Positions 35,707-44,773 of a stretch of 64,000 bases of DNA are shown piece by piece. Position 1 is the stretch's first letter. Every line of letters starts with the position of its first letter. The position numbers and the translations under genes were made by a program. The notes below the pieces were generated by a model. The model made no database searches. It was not told where the DNA came from and saw only the letters and a list, made by a program, of their open reading frames with translations. The DNA lies in NCBI GenBank assembly GCA_910588065.1, contig CAJUPZ010000001.1, positions 130,064-194,063 on the forward strand, given 5' to 3'. Origin of the DNA: an uncultured Muribaculaceae bacterium (lineage in GTDB: Bacteria > Bacteroidota > Bacteroidia > Bacteroidales > Muribaculaceae).

Positions 35707-37538
35707 TTCCGTATCTTAGTATTTTCCATTGCGTTGATGGCTTTGGTTGCGGCGTCGTATATCTGCTGCATCTCGTCATCAGATTTCTGCGGGGTGTAGC
35801 GGGCCATCTCGCAGGTGTCGATGATTGACATGAGCGGAGCTATGACATCCTCGCCAACCCCTGCTGACTGAAGTTTTTCCGACACATTCTGCCGGGTGAG
35901 CTGCGAAGCGGGTATTGACAGTTTGTCACCTATGTAGCCCCACAGGGCGCGGAGCATCTCCTCATGGAATTTGTCATCGGCGCCTGCTGCCGCAAATTTT
36001 TCGGCGGCGCGGAGCCTGCGTTTTGCAATCTTGTTGGCCTTGGCAATACGTGTTCCGGTGATGTCGGAAGAGCGGCGGAGATTTCTCGAATACATGGCGC
36101 CCGCGCAGGCAAGTGCTCCGCCGGCAATCAGGTACAGAAGCCAGTACCACCATTTCTCTATCACAAGAGTATGGCTCAGGGAAGGATTTTTGGCGCCGGT
36201 ATGTATATGGAGTATATCGGTGTTCTTGGCTTCGATATCCTTGCGTTCTGAGTCTGACACCGACGACCCTGCACCTTTCGACACCTTGATATTGTACGAA
36301 GGGGTGTCGATGGTAACATATTCTTTGGTAGCTGGATTGAAATACACGAATTTGTTGCCGCCTATCTTGAAGTCGCCTACACTTTGCGGCACAAAGGTAT
36401 ACTCGACAGTCATTGTGCCGCTGACATTCTGACCGTTGACCTGAGCCTGGATATCACTCTTGGGTGTGTACTGCTCAAACTCATCGGGAAAGTCAATGAC
36501 CGGCTCTTTCAGATATTTGATATTTCCGGTGCCTTTGATGGTATATATCAGAGTAGCGGCATCGTTGGTGCGGAAGCTGCTGCCAACAAGACGGCTGTCG
36601 GCGGTAAAGGTGCCCACAGCGCCGTTAAATCCGTCGGGCTGGGGGAAGGGGAGAGGCTTTACATCCACAGAGGCGGAGTTTGACTTCACCTTTATCTCTT
36701 TTTCCTGAGGGTCGCGCACGGTGAAGAAGCCCATGTTCACGTTGTTGTACTGCACAACCTTTATATCATAGTTGCCGGAATTGATTGTGAGCTTTCCTGA
36801 CTTCTGAGGAAAGATTATGCACTTTTTCAGCACGGCGGTCATATACCGCGAGCCGCGGTATTCTTCCTCCTCATTGAGCGTTGGCTGCAGGTCGAGCTCC
36901 TGGATAAGGAAGCCGTCGAAGCTCGGCTGGAGTGTGGGGAAGAAGGATGATATCTGGTATTTTGTGTAAAGTTTTATTGTACACTCTATCGCTTCCTGCT
37001 CGTAAGCTGATGGCTTTGAGAGTATTATTCGTACAAACACATCGTTTGATTCAACCGGTCGGTCGGCGCTCTGGGTATCGACATCGTATATGTCAACCGG
37101 CTGCTGATTAGGCCGGGAGCTGCCCTGCGCAGGCTGCTGACGGTTGGAGTACGACCCTGCGACAATCGTAATGGTCGCCGGCTCGGTAGTGTATTTCTTG
37201 CCGTTCACACTTACCGATGCCTCGCCTATGGTGTACTTGCCGGGATTGTCGGCTTTGTAAAAGTAAGTGTATTCGATTCGTGACGACGACTCCATGCGGC
37301 CGTTGGTGACAACCTGACTGACGCTGGTGGAGGTTGACGGTCCATACAGCAGTGTAAGCCCCGGAGTCTGCGGTATTTTTGGCTGTGAGGGAGCCTCTTC
37401 GGCGTTGCGCAGTATGTATGTTACTGCAAAACGCTCGCCGGCCTGCACGCTCCGAGGAGCGTTTACTTTGAACGACACCTGCGCTGCCGCTCCCATAGCC
37501 AATGCCAAAGCGATGAATATGAAAGTCAGTTTTTTCAT
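35703..37538 (-). CDS. batD: BatD family oxygen-tolerance protein
   Basis: About 611 residues. The ATG at 37538 (MKKLTFIFIALALAMG) gives a clean signal peptide and lies 2 bases after the batC stop; the GTG at 37547 is less likely. Repeated beta-sandwich domains (about 22-400) include the BatD-typical FKVNAPRSVQAGERFAVTY at the N-terminus. A membrane helix (about 433-453) and a cytoplasmic helical tail follow. Periplasmic partner of the VWA proteins BatA and BatB. Confidence 0.9.
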   Translation of the reverse strand: MKKLTFIFIALALAMGAAAQVSFKVNAPRSVQAGERFAVTYILRNAEEAPSQPKIPQTPGLTLLYGPSTSTSVSQVVTNGRMESSSRIEYTYFYKADNPGKYTIGEASVSVNGKKYTTEPATITIVAGSYSNRQQPAQGSSRPNQQPVDIYDVDTQSADRPVESNDVFVRIILSKPSAYEQEAIECTIKLYTKYQISSFFPTLQPSFDGFLIQELDLQPTLNEEEEYRGSRYMTAVLKKCIIFPQKSGKLTINSGNYDIKVVQYNNVNMGFFTVRDPQEKEIKVKSNSASVDVKPLPFPQPDGFNGAVGTFTADSRLVGSSFRTNDAATLIYTIKGTGNIKYLKEPVIDFPDEFEQYTPKSDIQAQVNGQNVSGTMTVEYTFVPQSVGDFKIGGNKFVYFNPATKEYVTIDTPSYNIKVSKGAGSSVSDSERKDIEAKNTDILHIHTGAKNPSLSHTLVIEKWWYWLLYLIAGGALACAGAMYSRNLRRSSDITGTRIAKANKIAKRRLRAAEKFAAAGADDKFHEEMLRALWGYIGDKLSIPASQLTRQNVSEKLQSAGVGEDVIAPLMSIIDTCEMARYTPQKSDDEMQQIYDAATKAINAMENTKIRK

Positions 37539-37540
37539 AA

Positions 37541-38359
37541 TTACCACGGGTTAGTGATTTTTTTACGGCGTGCAGCATCCGCTTTCTTCTTCTCGGCCTC
37601 CACTCTTTTGCGTGTGGCGGCCTCCTCATTTTCCATTGCCTTTAGTATCTTCTCGGCGTTGGCATCGCTTATGCTGCCTTGCGGCTGCTGCTGTTTATTC
37701 TGATCTTTATCCTGGTTCTGGTTCTGATTCTGATCTTTGTTCTGATCTTTGTTCTGGTCTTGATTCTGGTCCTGGTTCTGATCTTTGTTCTGATCCTGAT
37801 TCTGCTCCTGGTCCTGATTCTGATCTTTGTTCTGATCTTGATTCTGGTCCTGATTTTGCTGCTGTTGCTTCAGCTGGGCTATTCTGAGGTTTTCACGCGC
37901 CTTGTCATCGTCAGGATTCTTGCGCAGGGCGTTTTTATACAGCTCTATGCTTTTGCCAAAATCCTGGGAATTGAATGCCAGATTGCCGAGGTTGTAAAAT
38001 GACTTACCGGCGAGGTATGCATCGGTGCTTTGGCCGGCGATTTCCTGCAGCAGTTGGGTGGCGGTGTTCACCGGATTGTTGCCTGAATTGGGATCGGCTG
38101 AGCCTGACTGGCGTATGAGAGCGGCTGCAAGATTGAACTTCGCAATCTCGGATCCCGGCAGCGCTTCAAGAGCCTTGCGGTAGGCAACCTCAGCATCGGC
38201 AAACCTTTTTTCGCCATAAAGCTTGTTGCCCTGACGTATGTAATTACGCTCTTGCTTGGTGGTGGGCATTTCGTTTGACGATGTGGCCGCGGCTGCCGGA
38301 ATCGAGGCCAGCAGCGAGCTCAGAGCTATTGTTGATATAATCTTTTTAGCGTTTTTCAT
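37541..38359 (-). CDS. batC: BatC-like TPR protein with Gln/Asn/Asp repeat tract
   Basis: About 272 residues from ATG 38359 (MKNAKKIISTIALSSLLASI, signal peptide). TPR repeats cover about 40-155, then a tract built almost only from Gln, Asn, Asp and Lys (about 163-225), then a charged helix rich in Lys, Arg and Glu. The repeat tract is low complexity with a hexamer-like DNA repeat and probably varies in length between strains. It overlaps the batB end by 14 bases. Confidence 0.85.
   Translation of the reverse strand: MKNAKKIISTIALSSLLASIPAAAATSSNEMPTTKQERNYIRQGNKLYGEKRFADAEVAYRKALEALPGSEIAKFNLAAALIRQSGSADPNSGNNPVNTATQLLQEIAGQSTDAYLAGKSFYNLGNLAFNSQDFGKSIELYKNALRKNPDDDKARENLRIAQLKQQQQNQDQNQDQNKDQNQDQEQNQDQNKDQNQDQNQDQNKDQNKDQNQNQNQDKDQNKQQQPQGSISDANAEKILKAMENEEAATRKRVEAEKKKADAARRKKITNPW
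37685..37870. repeat. Low-complexity coding repeat in batC
   Basis: Plus-strand units of the form CTGATC / TTTGTT / CTGGTC, encoding QNQDQNKDQ-type units on minus. About 60 codons without a stop in any obvious frame, so shadow frames on plus are open too. Confidence 0.8.
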
Positions 38360-39416
38360 TGTCAGCTTTCTTGGTGAAGAAATTAATATCGCGCAGCCAT
38401 GACAGCTTACTGTATGACAGTACACCGTCTATCACAAGAATTATAAGGGCGATAAGGGCAGCGATGGGGAACAGCTCGTTGGCAGATGACACTGCTGCTG
38501 AGCGCTTATACTCGGTTTTGGCAAGTTTGTCGAGCTGGGAATCGATATCGCTTACCGCGGCAGATGATGCTCCTGACACATAAATGCCATCGCCGGCCTT
38601 GGCTATCTCGCTTGCCATCTGCTCATTAAGGGCTGTGCGTACCTCGTTGCCGTTATAATCCTTCATATATTCGTTTAAACCGGCCTTGACGGGTATAGGA
38701 GCTCCTTTTCCGCTGCCTATGCCTATAACGTCAACCTCAATTCCGGCATCGGCGGCCCGTTTCGCCACCTCTGTTGCATTGTCCTCGAAGTTCTCGCCGT
38801 CAGTGATAAGCACAATCGCTTTCTGAAACTCGGATTCTGGGGTGAAAGAGTTTATGGCCATATCGAGAGCCGCACCGATAGCTGTGCCCTGTGTGGGAAC
38901 CATGTCGGTTGTTATACCGTTCAGAAACATTTTGGCGGAAATATAGTCGGATGTTATAGGAAGCTGGGTGTAGGCATCTCCGGCAAACACGATAAGACCC
39001 ACCTTGTCGTCGTGCATCTTGTCAATAAGACGCTCAAGGAGAAACTTCGCTCTCTGAAGGCGGCTCACACCTCCGGGATCGTCAGTTGAGGATGCAAGCA
39101 TGGAGTTGGACACATCCACGCAGAGCATCACCTCGATGCCGCGGGCCGTCTGCTCATCGTCACTTTTTGGCTGGTCAGACGGGGTGTAAGGCCGTGCCAG
39201 TGCTATTATAATAAAGGTGAGGGCGCATAGGGCAAGTGTGGTCTTTACCCATCCCATATATCTGGATGCATCAGGCATGAGTGACTGCAGCACAGACAGT
39301 TTGCCGAATTTTTCAAGAGCCCGTTTGCGGCGGTAGCAGGCGAGCGCGTAGAGCAGTCCCAGTACAGGAACCACTATCAGAAGATATAACAGATGAGGGT
39401 TGGCGAAACTTATCAT
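38346..39416 (-). CDS. batB: BatB-like VWA-domain membrane protein
   Basis: 356 residues: two N-terminal membrane helices (about 8-27 and 57-77), a von Willebrand A domain (about 90-290) with the MIDAS motif DVSNSMLAS (Asp101-x-Ser-x-Ser) and the later T and D ligands (TQGTAIG, LITDGENF), and a C-terminal helix (about 318-338). Same architecture as BatA upstream, 17 bases away. Confidence 0.9.
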   Translation of the reverse strand: MISFANPHLLYLLIVVPVLGLLYALACYRRKRALEKFGKLSVLQSLMPDASRYMGWVKTTLALCALTFIIIALARPYTPSDQPKSDDEQTARGIEVMLCVDVSNSMLASSTDDPGGVSRLQRAKFLLERLIDKMHDDKVGLIVFAGDAYTQLPITSDYISAKMFLNGITTDMVPTQGTAIGAALDMAINSFTPESEFQKAIVLITDGENFEDNATEVAKRAADAGIEVDVIGIGSGKGAPIPVKAGLNEYMKDYNGNEVRTALNEQMASEIAKAGDGIYVSGASSAAVSDIDSQLDKLAKTEYKRSAAVSSANELFPIAALIALIILVIDGVLSYSKLSWLRDINFFTKKADNEKR

Positions 39417-39433
39417 ATCTATTCAGCTGTTTG

Positions 39434-40426
39434 TTAGGGAATTGAGCGCAACACAGTGTTGCGGGCAAGGAGATCGAGGACAATGAATCCGAGCGCGAGC
39501 CATGCCCAGAGCATGTAGTTGTCCTCGGTGTGCGAATAATTCTTAACATCGAGCACACTCTTTTCCAGAGAATCTATCTCCTCGAAAATTTCGGCAAGGA
39601 CATTGTTGCCTGTCGCACGGAAATATTTGCCTCCGGTGGTGGCCGCTATCTTCTGCAAGGTGGCTTCGTCAATCACCACAGGCATATTGACATATTCAAT
39701 GCGGCCAAATGCGTTTTCGGTCGGGTAGGGGGCCATGCCATTGCGTCCGATGCCTATTGTGTACACCTTGATGCCGAGCTTCTTGGCGATTTCGGCGGCG
39801 GTGAGGGGGGCAACATTGCCGGTGTTGTTCGAGCCGTCTGTGAGCAGTATTATGCTTTTGGACTTAGCTTTGCCATCCTTGATTCTGTTGATGGAGGTGG
39901 CAAGGCCGTCGCCAATGGCGGTGTTGTCCTGCAGCATACCCATCTTTATGTCGTGAATATAATTGACAAGCAGTGAGCGGTCTGTGGTCATAGGCACGGC
40001 TGTGAAGCTCTCGCCTGCAAAAATTACAACGCCAATATTATCGTTCTCGCGACCGGCGACAAATTGCGCGGCAACATTTTTAGCAGCCTCAAACCGGTCG
40101 GGCTTGAAGTCGCGGGCAAGCATACTGGTGGATATGTCGAGGGCAATTATGATATCGGTGCCTTCTGTGTTTGATGTACTCCATCTGTCCTGCACCTGCG
40201 GGCGGGCAAGGATGACAATCAGGCAGGCTATCGCTGCACACCTCACAAGGAACAGGCCGTGAAGCAGGTATGCTCTGAACGGGCGTCCGAGCTTGGCGTA
40301 TGGCAGGGTGGTTGACACCGACAGCGAGGCATAGTTTCTGTTGCGCCTGAAAATATACCAGGCGGCGTAAGGAATCAGCAGCAGCAGAAACCACAGATAT
40401 GAAGGGTGGGCAAACATCATGGTCAT
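39434..40426 (-). CDS. batA: BatA-like VWA-domain membrane protein
   Basis: 330 residues: N-terminal membrane helices (about 8-24 and 55-75), VWA domain (about 90-280) with an intact MIDAS, ALDISTSMLARD, and NTAIGDG / LLTDGSNN, and a C-terminal helix (about 305-322). The start overlaps the upstream gene stop by 4 bases. In-frame ATGs at 40420 and 40417 are alternatives. Confidence 0.9.
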   Translation of the reverse strand: MTMMFAHPSYLWFLLLLIPYAAWYIFRRNRNYASLSVSTTLPYAKLGRPFRAYLLHGLFLVRCAAIACLIVILARPQVQDRWSTSNTEGTDIIIALDISTSMLARDFKPDRFEAAKNVAAQFVAGRENDNIGVVIFAGESFTAVPMTTDRSLLVNYIHDIKMGMLQDNTAIGDGLATSINRIKDGKAKSKSIILLTDGSNNTGNVAPLTAAEIAKKLGIKVYTIGIGRNGMAPYPTENAFGRIEYVNMPVVIDEATLQKIAATTGGKYFRATGNNVLAEIFEEIDSLEKSVLDVKNYSHTEDNYMLWAWLALGFIVLDLLARNTVLRSIP

Positions 40427-41406
40427 TGTTTTTTAGAATCTGTTTCAGGCTCTTTGTCATCGGTTGTTTCAGGCTCGGCCGGTTTGGTGTCCTCGACAAA
40501 CTGCAGGGCAGAGCGGAAAGCGGCGACGTTATCGTCGGGCAGGGGGCGCACCTTGGCAAATTTCACAAAGTCGGCGGTTTCCAGAATCGCGCTCATGTAT
40601 TTGCGGGGCACTTTGGTTTCCTCATTCGCGTTTAGGGCGTGCAGAATCTGTGTAGATGTCATCTCCATGGCGTTTATGCCGAAGCGGGAGTCAAGATATG
40701 TGCGCAGGATATCTGTGAGGCGGGTGTAGAATTCTTTCTCCTCGCCACGTTCGCACAGCTGGGCTGCCTTGAGAGCATCGAGCTGTCTGATAGCGAGTTC
40801 GTACGGGGGTACGGGCTTTTTGGCGGGAACCAGAGGCAGCTTGCCTTTGCGAATATAAGCGAGGTAGACAAACAGAGCGGCCGCGATTACAATCAGGGCA
40901 AGCAGAATCCACAGTCCGTAGTCTGTCATCCAGTCGGGCAGAAAATCGAAGAGGTGGCGAGGGGGCGTTTGTACATCCGCATAATCATGGATTGATGCGA
41001 GCGAGTCCACATCCACAGGCACAACCTTAAGCGCCGGGCGGTTGCTTTCCGACACCTCACCGTTCTGAACAAACATCACAGGTGGCAGGGTATAGAGTCC
41101 GGAGTCAAATGCCTGCAATATGATTTCCTGACGCAATTCCTTGCGGCCGTTGCCGAGGTCGTTGACAACCGGTTCGCTGACAGAGGCTATCTCGACATCG
41201 CGCCACAATGTGTCGGGCACCAGAATGCCTCCGTTATCGTCAATATTGCCCAACACCTCCACATGCAGGTGAGTCTGTTTACCCATGATGATATATGCGG
41301 AGTCAAGGGTGACTCTTATGTCAACCTTCTGCGGGGCTGCCTTGAGCGCAAAGGCTCCAAAGCACGATGCTAAAAGCAGAAATATGTATTTAGATGTCCT
41401 GAGCAT
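40423..41406 (-). CDS. BatD-like / DUF4381-type membrane protein of the bat operon
   Basis: 327 residues: signal peptide (about 1-23), a beta-rich periplasmic domain (about 25-150), one membrane helix (about 162-185), then a helical cytoplasmic domain with ALKAAQLCERGEEKEFYTRLTD-like repeats that are also seen in BatD tails, and an acidic C-terminus. The gene sits between the DUF58 gene and batA, the usual position of this poorly described component. Confidence 0.75.
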   Translation of the reverse strand: MLRTSKYIFLLLASCFGAFALKAAPQKVDIRVTLDSAYIIMGKQTHLHVEVLGNIDDNGGILVPDTLWRDVEIASVSEPVVNDLGNGRKELRQEIILQAFDSGLYTLPPVMFVQNGEVSESNRPALKVVPVDVDSLASIHDYADVQTPPRHLFDFLPDWMTDYGLWILLALIVIAAALFVYLAYIRKGKLPLVPAKKPVPPYELAIRQLDALKAAQLCERGEEKEFYTRLTDILRTYLDSRFGINAMEMTSTQILHALNANEETKVPRKYMSAILETADFVKFAKVRPLPDDNVAAFRSALQFVEDTKPAEPETTDDKEPETDSKKQ

Positions 41407-41422
41407 ATTGATAGTTAGCTGG

Positions 41423-42298
41423 TTAGCGGGCGGCTCTTTTTCTGAACAGAGCCATTAGGGCTTTGACATAGTCCTCATCGGTGGCAATGGATGTTGAATC
41501 GACGCGACACCTCCGCAGAGTCTCTGTCATGGCTTGCTGACGGTCATACCACCATTTGCCAAGCACCTTGCGGGTAGAGGCGAGCGATGTGTCAATCCAT
41601 TGCTCCCTGCCGCTCTCAAGGTCCCTGACTCTGAGCAGGCCGACATTCGGTATCTGGGCATCGCGCTTATCGTAGATCTGTATGCCGGTAAGGTCGTGCT
41701 TGTTTGACGCCACGGACATGGCGGTGTAGTAGTCACCGGTGTCGATGAAGTCAGATATAATAAAGGAAGTGGTGCGTTTTTTCAGCGCGTCAGTGAAGTA
41801 GCGCAGAGCCGCACCTATGTCCGTGCCTTTATTCTCCGGGGTAAAGTCGAGGAGCTCGCGTATTATGAAGAGGATATGCTTGCGTCCTTTTTTGGGCGGA
41901 ATGAACTTCTCGATTTTATCGGAGAAGAAAATCACACCGATTTTGTCATTGTTCTGAATTGCCGAGAAAGCAATGGTCGCCGCTACCTCGGCAATCATCT
42001 CGCGCTTCTCCTCGCCTACAGCACCGAAAAGGCGGCTGCCGGACATATCCACAAGAAGCATAACCGTGAGTTCACGCTCCTCCTCATACACCTTTACGTA
42101 TGGGTGGTTGTGGCGGGCGGTGACATTCCAGTCGATATCCCTGACATCATCACCATACTGGTATTCGCGCACCTCCGCGAAGGTCATACCGCGCCCTTTG
42201 AAGGCGGTGTGGTACTCACCGGCAAAGATGTTTTGCGACAGTCCTCGGGTTTTTATCTCGATTTTCCTGACTTTTTTTAGTAGTTCCGATGCTTCCAT
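41423..42298 (-). CDS. DUF58 domain protein (VWA-like)
   Basis: 291 residues, soluble. It has the DUF58 signature GMTFAEVREYQYGDDVRDIDWNVT near residues 34-57, split here for brevity into GMTFAEVREYQYGD and RDIDWN, and a VWA-like fold with DMSGSRLFG as degenerate MIDAS. Works with the MoxR ATPase encoded just upstream (33-base gap). Confidence 0.93.
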   Translation of the reverse strand: MEASELLKKVRKIEIKTRGLSQNIFAGEYHTAFKGRGMTFAEVREYQYGDDVRDIDWNVTARHNHPYVKVYEEERELTVMLLVDMSGSRLFGAVGEEKREMIAEVAATIAFSAIQNNDKIGVIFFSDKIEKFIPPKKGRKHILFIIRELLDFTPENKGTDIGAALRYFTDALKKRTTSFIISDFIDTGDYYTAMSVASNKHDLTGIQIYDKRDAQIPNVGLLRVRDLESGREQWIDTSLASTRKVLGKWWYDRQQAMTETLRRCRVDSTSIATDEDYVKALMALFRKRAAR

Positions 42299-42331
42299 TT
42301 GCAGTCAGATTATAGGATTGCTGCTTGACAA

Positions 42332-43327
42332 TCAGGGCACTTCAACCTTGTCAAGAATTTCAGAGATGATTTCGTCTGTGGTGATGTTGTTTGCCTCGGC
42401 TTCGTATGACAGGCCGATGCGGTGGCGTAGAACATCGTGGCACACGGCGCGTACATCCTCGGGGATAACATACCCTCTCTGACGCAGGAATGCGTATGAG
42501 CGTGCTGCTTTGGCAAGGCTGATGGACGCACGGGGAGACGCTCCGAACGAAATGATGTTTGTGAGGTCGTTGAGATTGTAGTCGGCGGGGTAGCGTGTGG
42601 CGAATACGATGTCCACTATGTATCTTTCAATCTTTTCGTCAAGGTATATTTTCTCAACAATTCTCTGCGCTTCAAGAACCTCCTCCGGCTTTAGCAGGGG
42701 CTGTATTTCCTGACGGCGGGGCGATATATTCTGGCGAATGATGAGTTTTTCATCCTCTTTAGTGGGGTAGCCGATCACAACCTTGAGAAGGAAACGGTCA
42801 ACCTGCGCTTCGGGCAGCGGATATGTACCCTCCTGCTCGATGGGGTTCTGTGTCGCCATCACAAGGAAAGGCTCGTCGAGGCGGAATGTCTTTTCGCCGA
42901 TTGTCACCTGACGCTCCTGCATTGCCTCAAGCAGCGCGCTCTGCACTTTTGCCGGGGCGCGGTTGATTTCGTCGGCAAGAACGAAGTTGGCGAAAATTGG
43001 ACCTTTCTTTATCTGGAACTGCTCTTTCTGAACACTGTATACCATTGTTCCGGTAACGTCGGCAGGGAGCAGGTCGGGTGTAAACTGGATGCGGCTGAAT
43101 TTGGCATCAATCACTTGTGCGAGAGTTTTGATGGCAAGGGTTTTTGCAAGACCGGGCACACCCTCAAGCAGCACATGGCCGTTTGCCAGAAGGGCAACCA
43201 GCAGCGAATCAACAAGGTGTTTCTGACCGACGATGGCCTGATCCATTCCACGGGTCACAAGATTGATAAAGTCGCTTTTGGAAGCAACAATGTCGTTGAG
43301 TTCTCGGATATTTACGGTATCGCTCAT
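42332..43327 (-). CDS. MoxR family AAA+ ATPase
   Basis: 331 residues from ATG 43327 (MSDTVNIREL). Walker A is the MoxR variant GVPGLAKT near 56, Walker B is LADEINRAP near 118, sensor 1 is MATQNPIEQEGTYPLPEAQ, and a helical lid forms the C-terminal third. MoxR proteins act as chaperones loading VWA-domain proteins, here DUF58, BatA and BatB encoded downstream. First gene of the operon. The in-frame extension to 43366 lacks family residues. Confidence 0.95.
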   Translation of the reverse strand: MSDTVNIRELNDIVASKSDFINLVTRGMDQAIVGQKHLVDSLLVALLANGHVLLEGVPGLAKTLAIKTLAQVIDAKFSRIQFTPDLLPADVTGTMVYSVQKEQFQIKKGPIFANFVLADEINRAPAKVQSALLEAMQERQVTIGEKTFRLDEPFLVMATQNPIEQEGTYPLPEAQVDRFLLKVVIGYPTKEDEKLIIRQNISPRRQEIQPLLKPEEVLEAQRIVEKIYLDEKIERYIVDIVFATRYPADYNLNDLTNIISFGASPRASISLAKAARSYAFLRQRGYVIPEDVRAVCHDVLRHRIGLSYEAEANNITTDEIISEILDKVEVP

Positions 43328-43402
43328 AAGTTGAATTATGTGTGAGTGTTTATTTTTACAAAACAAATGTAGCCTTGAATAAGTTGCGCTACATATCCAC
43401 TA

Positions 43403-43410
43403 CAAAATTA
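43403..43410 (-). promoter_or_regulatory. -7 element upstream of the MoxR/bat operon
   Basis: TAATTTTG on minus, 75 bases before the moxR ATG. The -33 box is not clear (TTGC at 17 bases). The remainder of the 43328-43632 gap holds the terminator described next and no gene. Confidence 0.4.
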
Positions 43411-43506
43411 TACATTATAACCAATTGGCAATATAACATTTACCGTTAATTTTAGCTATTTATAGTTAATGCTTTTGATTGGCCTAAATGGTTGACAATA
43501 AATAAA

Positions 43507-43570
43507 TTAAAGAGAACCGGCAGTAAGAATGCTCTCCTAATCTGCTGATTCTCTTTAAAATAATGCCGGT
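43507..43570 (-). terminator. Terminator-like hairpin after the HU-like operon, with an alternative pairing
   Basis: TTAAAGAGAA (43507-43516) pairs perfectly with TTCTCTTTAA (43549-43558), with GCAG/CTGC inside. On minus it is followed by TTTATTTATTG. A competing pairing, ACCGGCA (43516-43522) with TGCCGGT (43564-43570), cannot form at the same time as the full first stem. Confidence 0.5.
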
Positions 43571-43632
43571 GGCTGTTGATTAAAAACGGCTCACAAGCAT
43601 TGATATTTTTTATTTAAATTTAAGTATACAGC

Positions 43633-44439
43633 CTACTGATATGTCGGCATGGGGGCGGTTTCCACAAGTTCCTCCTCCACGGTCGGAGCCTCATCGGCTG
43701 AGCTGTTGACGAAGTAAAGCACGTACATACACAATGCCAAGGCTCCTATTGCAAGCCCTACAATGAGCCCGGCAACAAATCCGGCTCCAAACCGGCTCTT
43801 GGTCTCGGGCTCCTCAGGCGCGGTGACATACTCCTCCTCTTCATATTCCCATTCCCTGATGGCTGATGCCGGTTGGGCGGGTTCATGCTGAGGCTCGGGC
43901 TGAGGTTCAGGTTCCTGTTCAGGCTGCTCCGCTACAACAACGGGGGTAACAACCTGTTGTGGTTCGGGCAACTGCTCCTGCCCGGAGGCAAGCGGCTCAG
44001 CCTCTACCGGTTCCGTTTCTGTCTGTTGCATCTCAACAGGTTGCTCCATAATGGGTTGAGGTTGAGGCTCCGGGCTGATGGCCGGCTGCGCGTTCTCTTC
44101 CGGTTCTACTTTCTCAGACCCGGGGAGCTCGGGAGTTGCTATCTCGTTGAGGTCTGCCTCGGTTACTTCATCGGCCAGCTCAACAGGGGTGAACATGGCA
44201 AACGGTTCATTGAGATCGGACGCAAATGACTGTGCAGGGGTGAATACCACCGGATCTTCCGAATCAGATGACAGCTTGAATGAGCCGAGGTCCTTGATGC
44301 TCACATTGCCGCCGGCTTTCAGCTCCTCGCTGATGTTTTCAAAAACGGTTTTGACAAACTGTTCAGCTTCCGCAGCCGGAATGTGCAATTCAGTACCGAG
44401 CTGTTCGGCGAATTTCTTCAAAGGAATCTTGGCATTCAT
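43633..44439 (-). CDS. HU/IHF-domain protein with acidic linker and membrane helix
   Basis: 268 residues: an HU/IHF-like N-terminus (about 1-75; IPLKKFAEQLGTELHIPAAE, GNVSIKDLGSFKLS), a long Pro/Glu/Gln-rich linker (about 95-205) and one C-terminal membrane helix (about 222-245; GFVAGLIVGLAIGALALCMY) with a short tail. A DNA-binding fold tethered to the membrane is unusual. Similar HU-plus-linker proteins occur in Bacteroidetes, sometimes with SPOR domains; no SPOR is visible here. It overlaps the next gene upstream by 4 bases. Confidence 0.78.
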   Translation of the reverse strand: MNAKIPLKKFAEQLGTELHIPAAEAEQFVKTVFENISEELKAGGNVSIKDLGSFKLSSDSEDPVVFTPAQSFASDLNEPFAMFTPVELADEVTEADLNEIATPELPGSEKVEPEENAQPAISPEPQPQPIMEQPVEMQQTETEPVEAEPLASGQEQLPEPQQVVTPVVVAEQPEQEPEPQPEPQHEPAQPASAIREWEYEEEEYVTAPEEPETKSRFGAGFVAGLIVGLAIGALALCMYVLYFVNSSADEAPTVEEELVETAPMPTYQ

Positions 44440-44708
44440 TTTCCGAGCGATTTTCTTAATACCACACTTGATTTGAAAGTAACCTCAATGGATGGAGGCA
44501 GCAGCATCCTTTTGCCGGCTCCGGTGGAAACTATTCTTTCGTCGTTTTTCACCGGAGTGAATGTGCCGAATCCGGGCACAGCCACTGCATCAAGGTTTGT
44601 GCAGTAAGCCTTTAGCACTTTTGCCATGCATTCCAGTTTGCCGGAAATTACTTCTGCAGGAAGACCGCTTTGCATTGAAAGGCGGTTTACAAATGAGTTG
44701 CTGTCCAT
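44436..44708 (-). CDS. HU/IHF family DNA-binding protein
   Basis: 90 residues matching the HU fold: an N-terminal helical dimer part (FVNRLSMQSGLPAEVISGKLE) and the strand DAVAVPGFGTFTPVKNDERIV. The DNA-binding arm appears shortened. Translationally coupled to the membrane-tethered HU-like protein, so the two may form heterodimers. Confidence 0.82.
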   Translation of the reverse strand: MDSNSFVNRLSMQSGLPAEVISGKLECMAKVLKAYCTNLDAVAVPGFGTFTPVKNDERIVSTGAGKRMLLPPSIEVTFKSSVVLRKSLGK

Positions 44709-44726
44709 TCAATAGGTTTTATATAA

Positions 44727-44754
44727 TTTCCTGCGGCGCGCAGGCCGCAGGAAA
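44727..44754. other. Stem-loop between proS and the HU-like operon
   Basis: TTTCCTGCGG (44727-44736) and CCGCAGGAAA (44745-44754) form a perfect 10-bp stem with an 8-base loop. No T-tract follows in the direction of transcription (minus), so it may be an intercistronic processing or partial termination signal. Confidence 0.55.
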
Positions 44755-44773
44755 AATGGTGGTTGTATTAAAA

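Noticed and set aside
37679..38002. Plus-strand hydrophobic ORF rich in Leu/Ile/Val
   Set aside because: It is the mirror of the Gln/Asn/Asp repeat in batC. Repeats keep all frames open.
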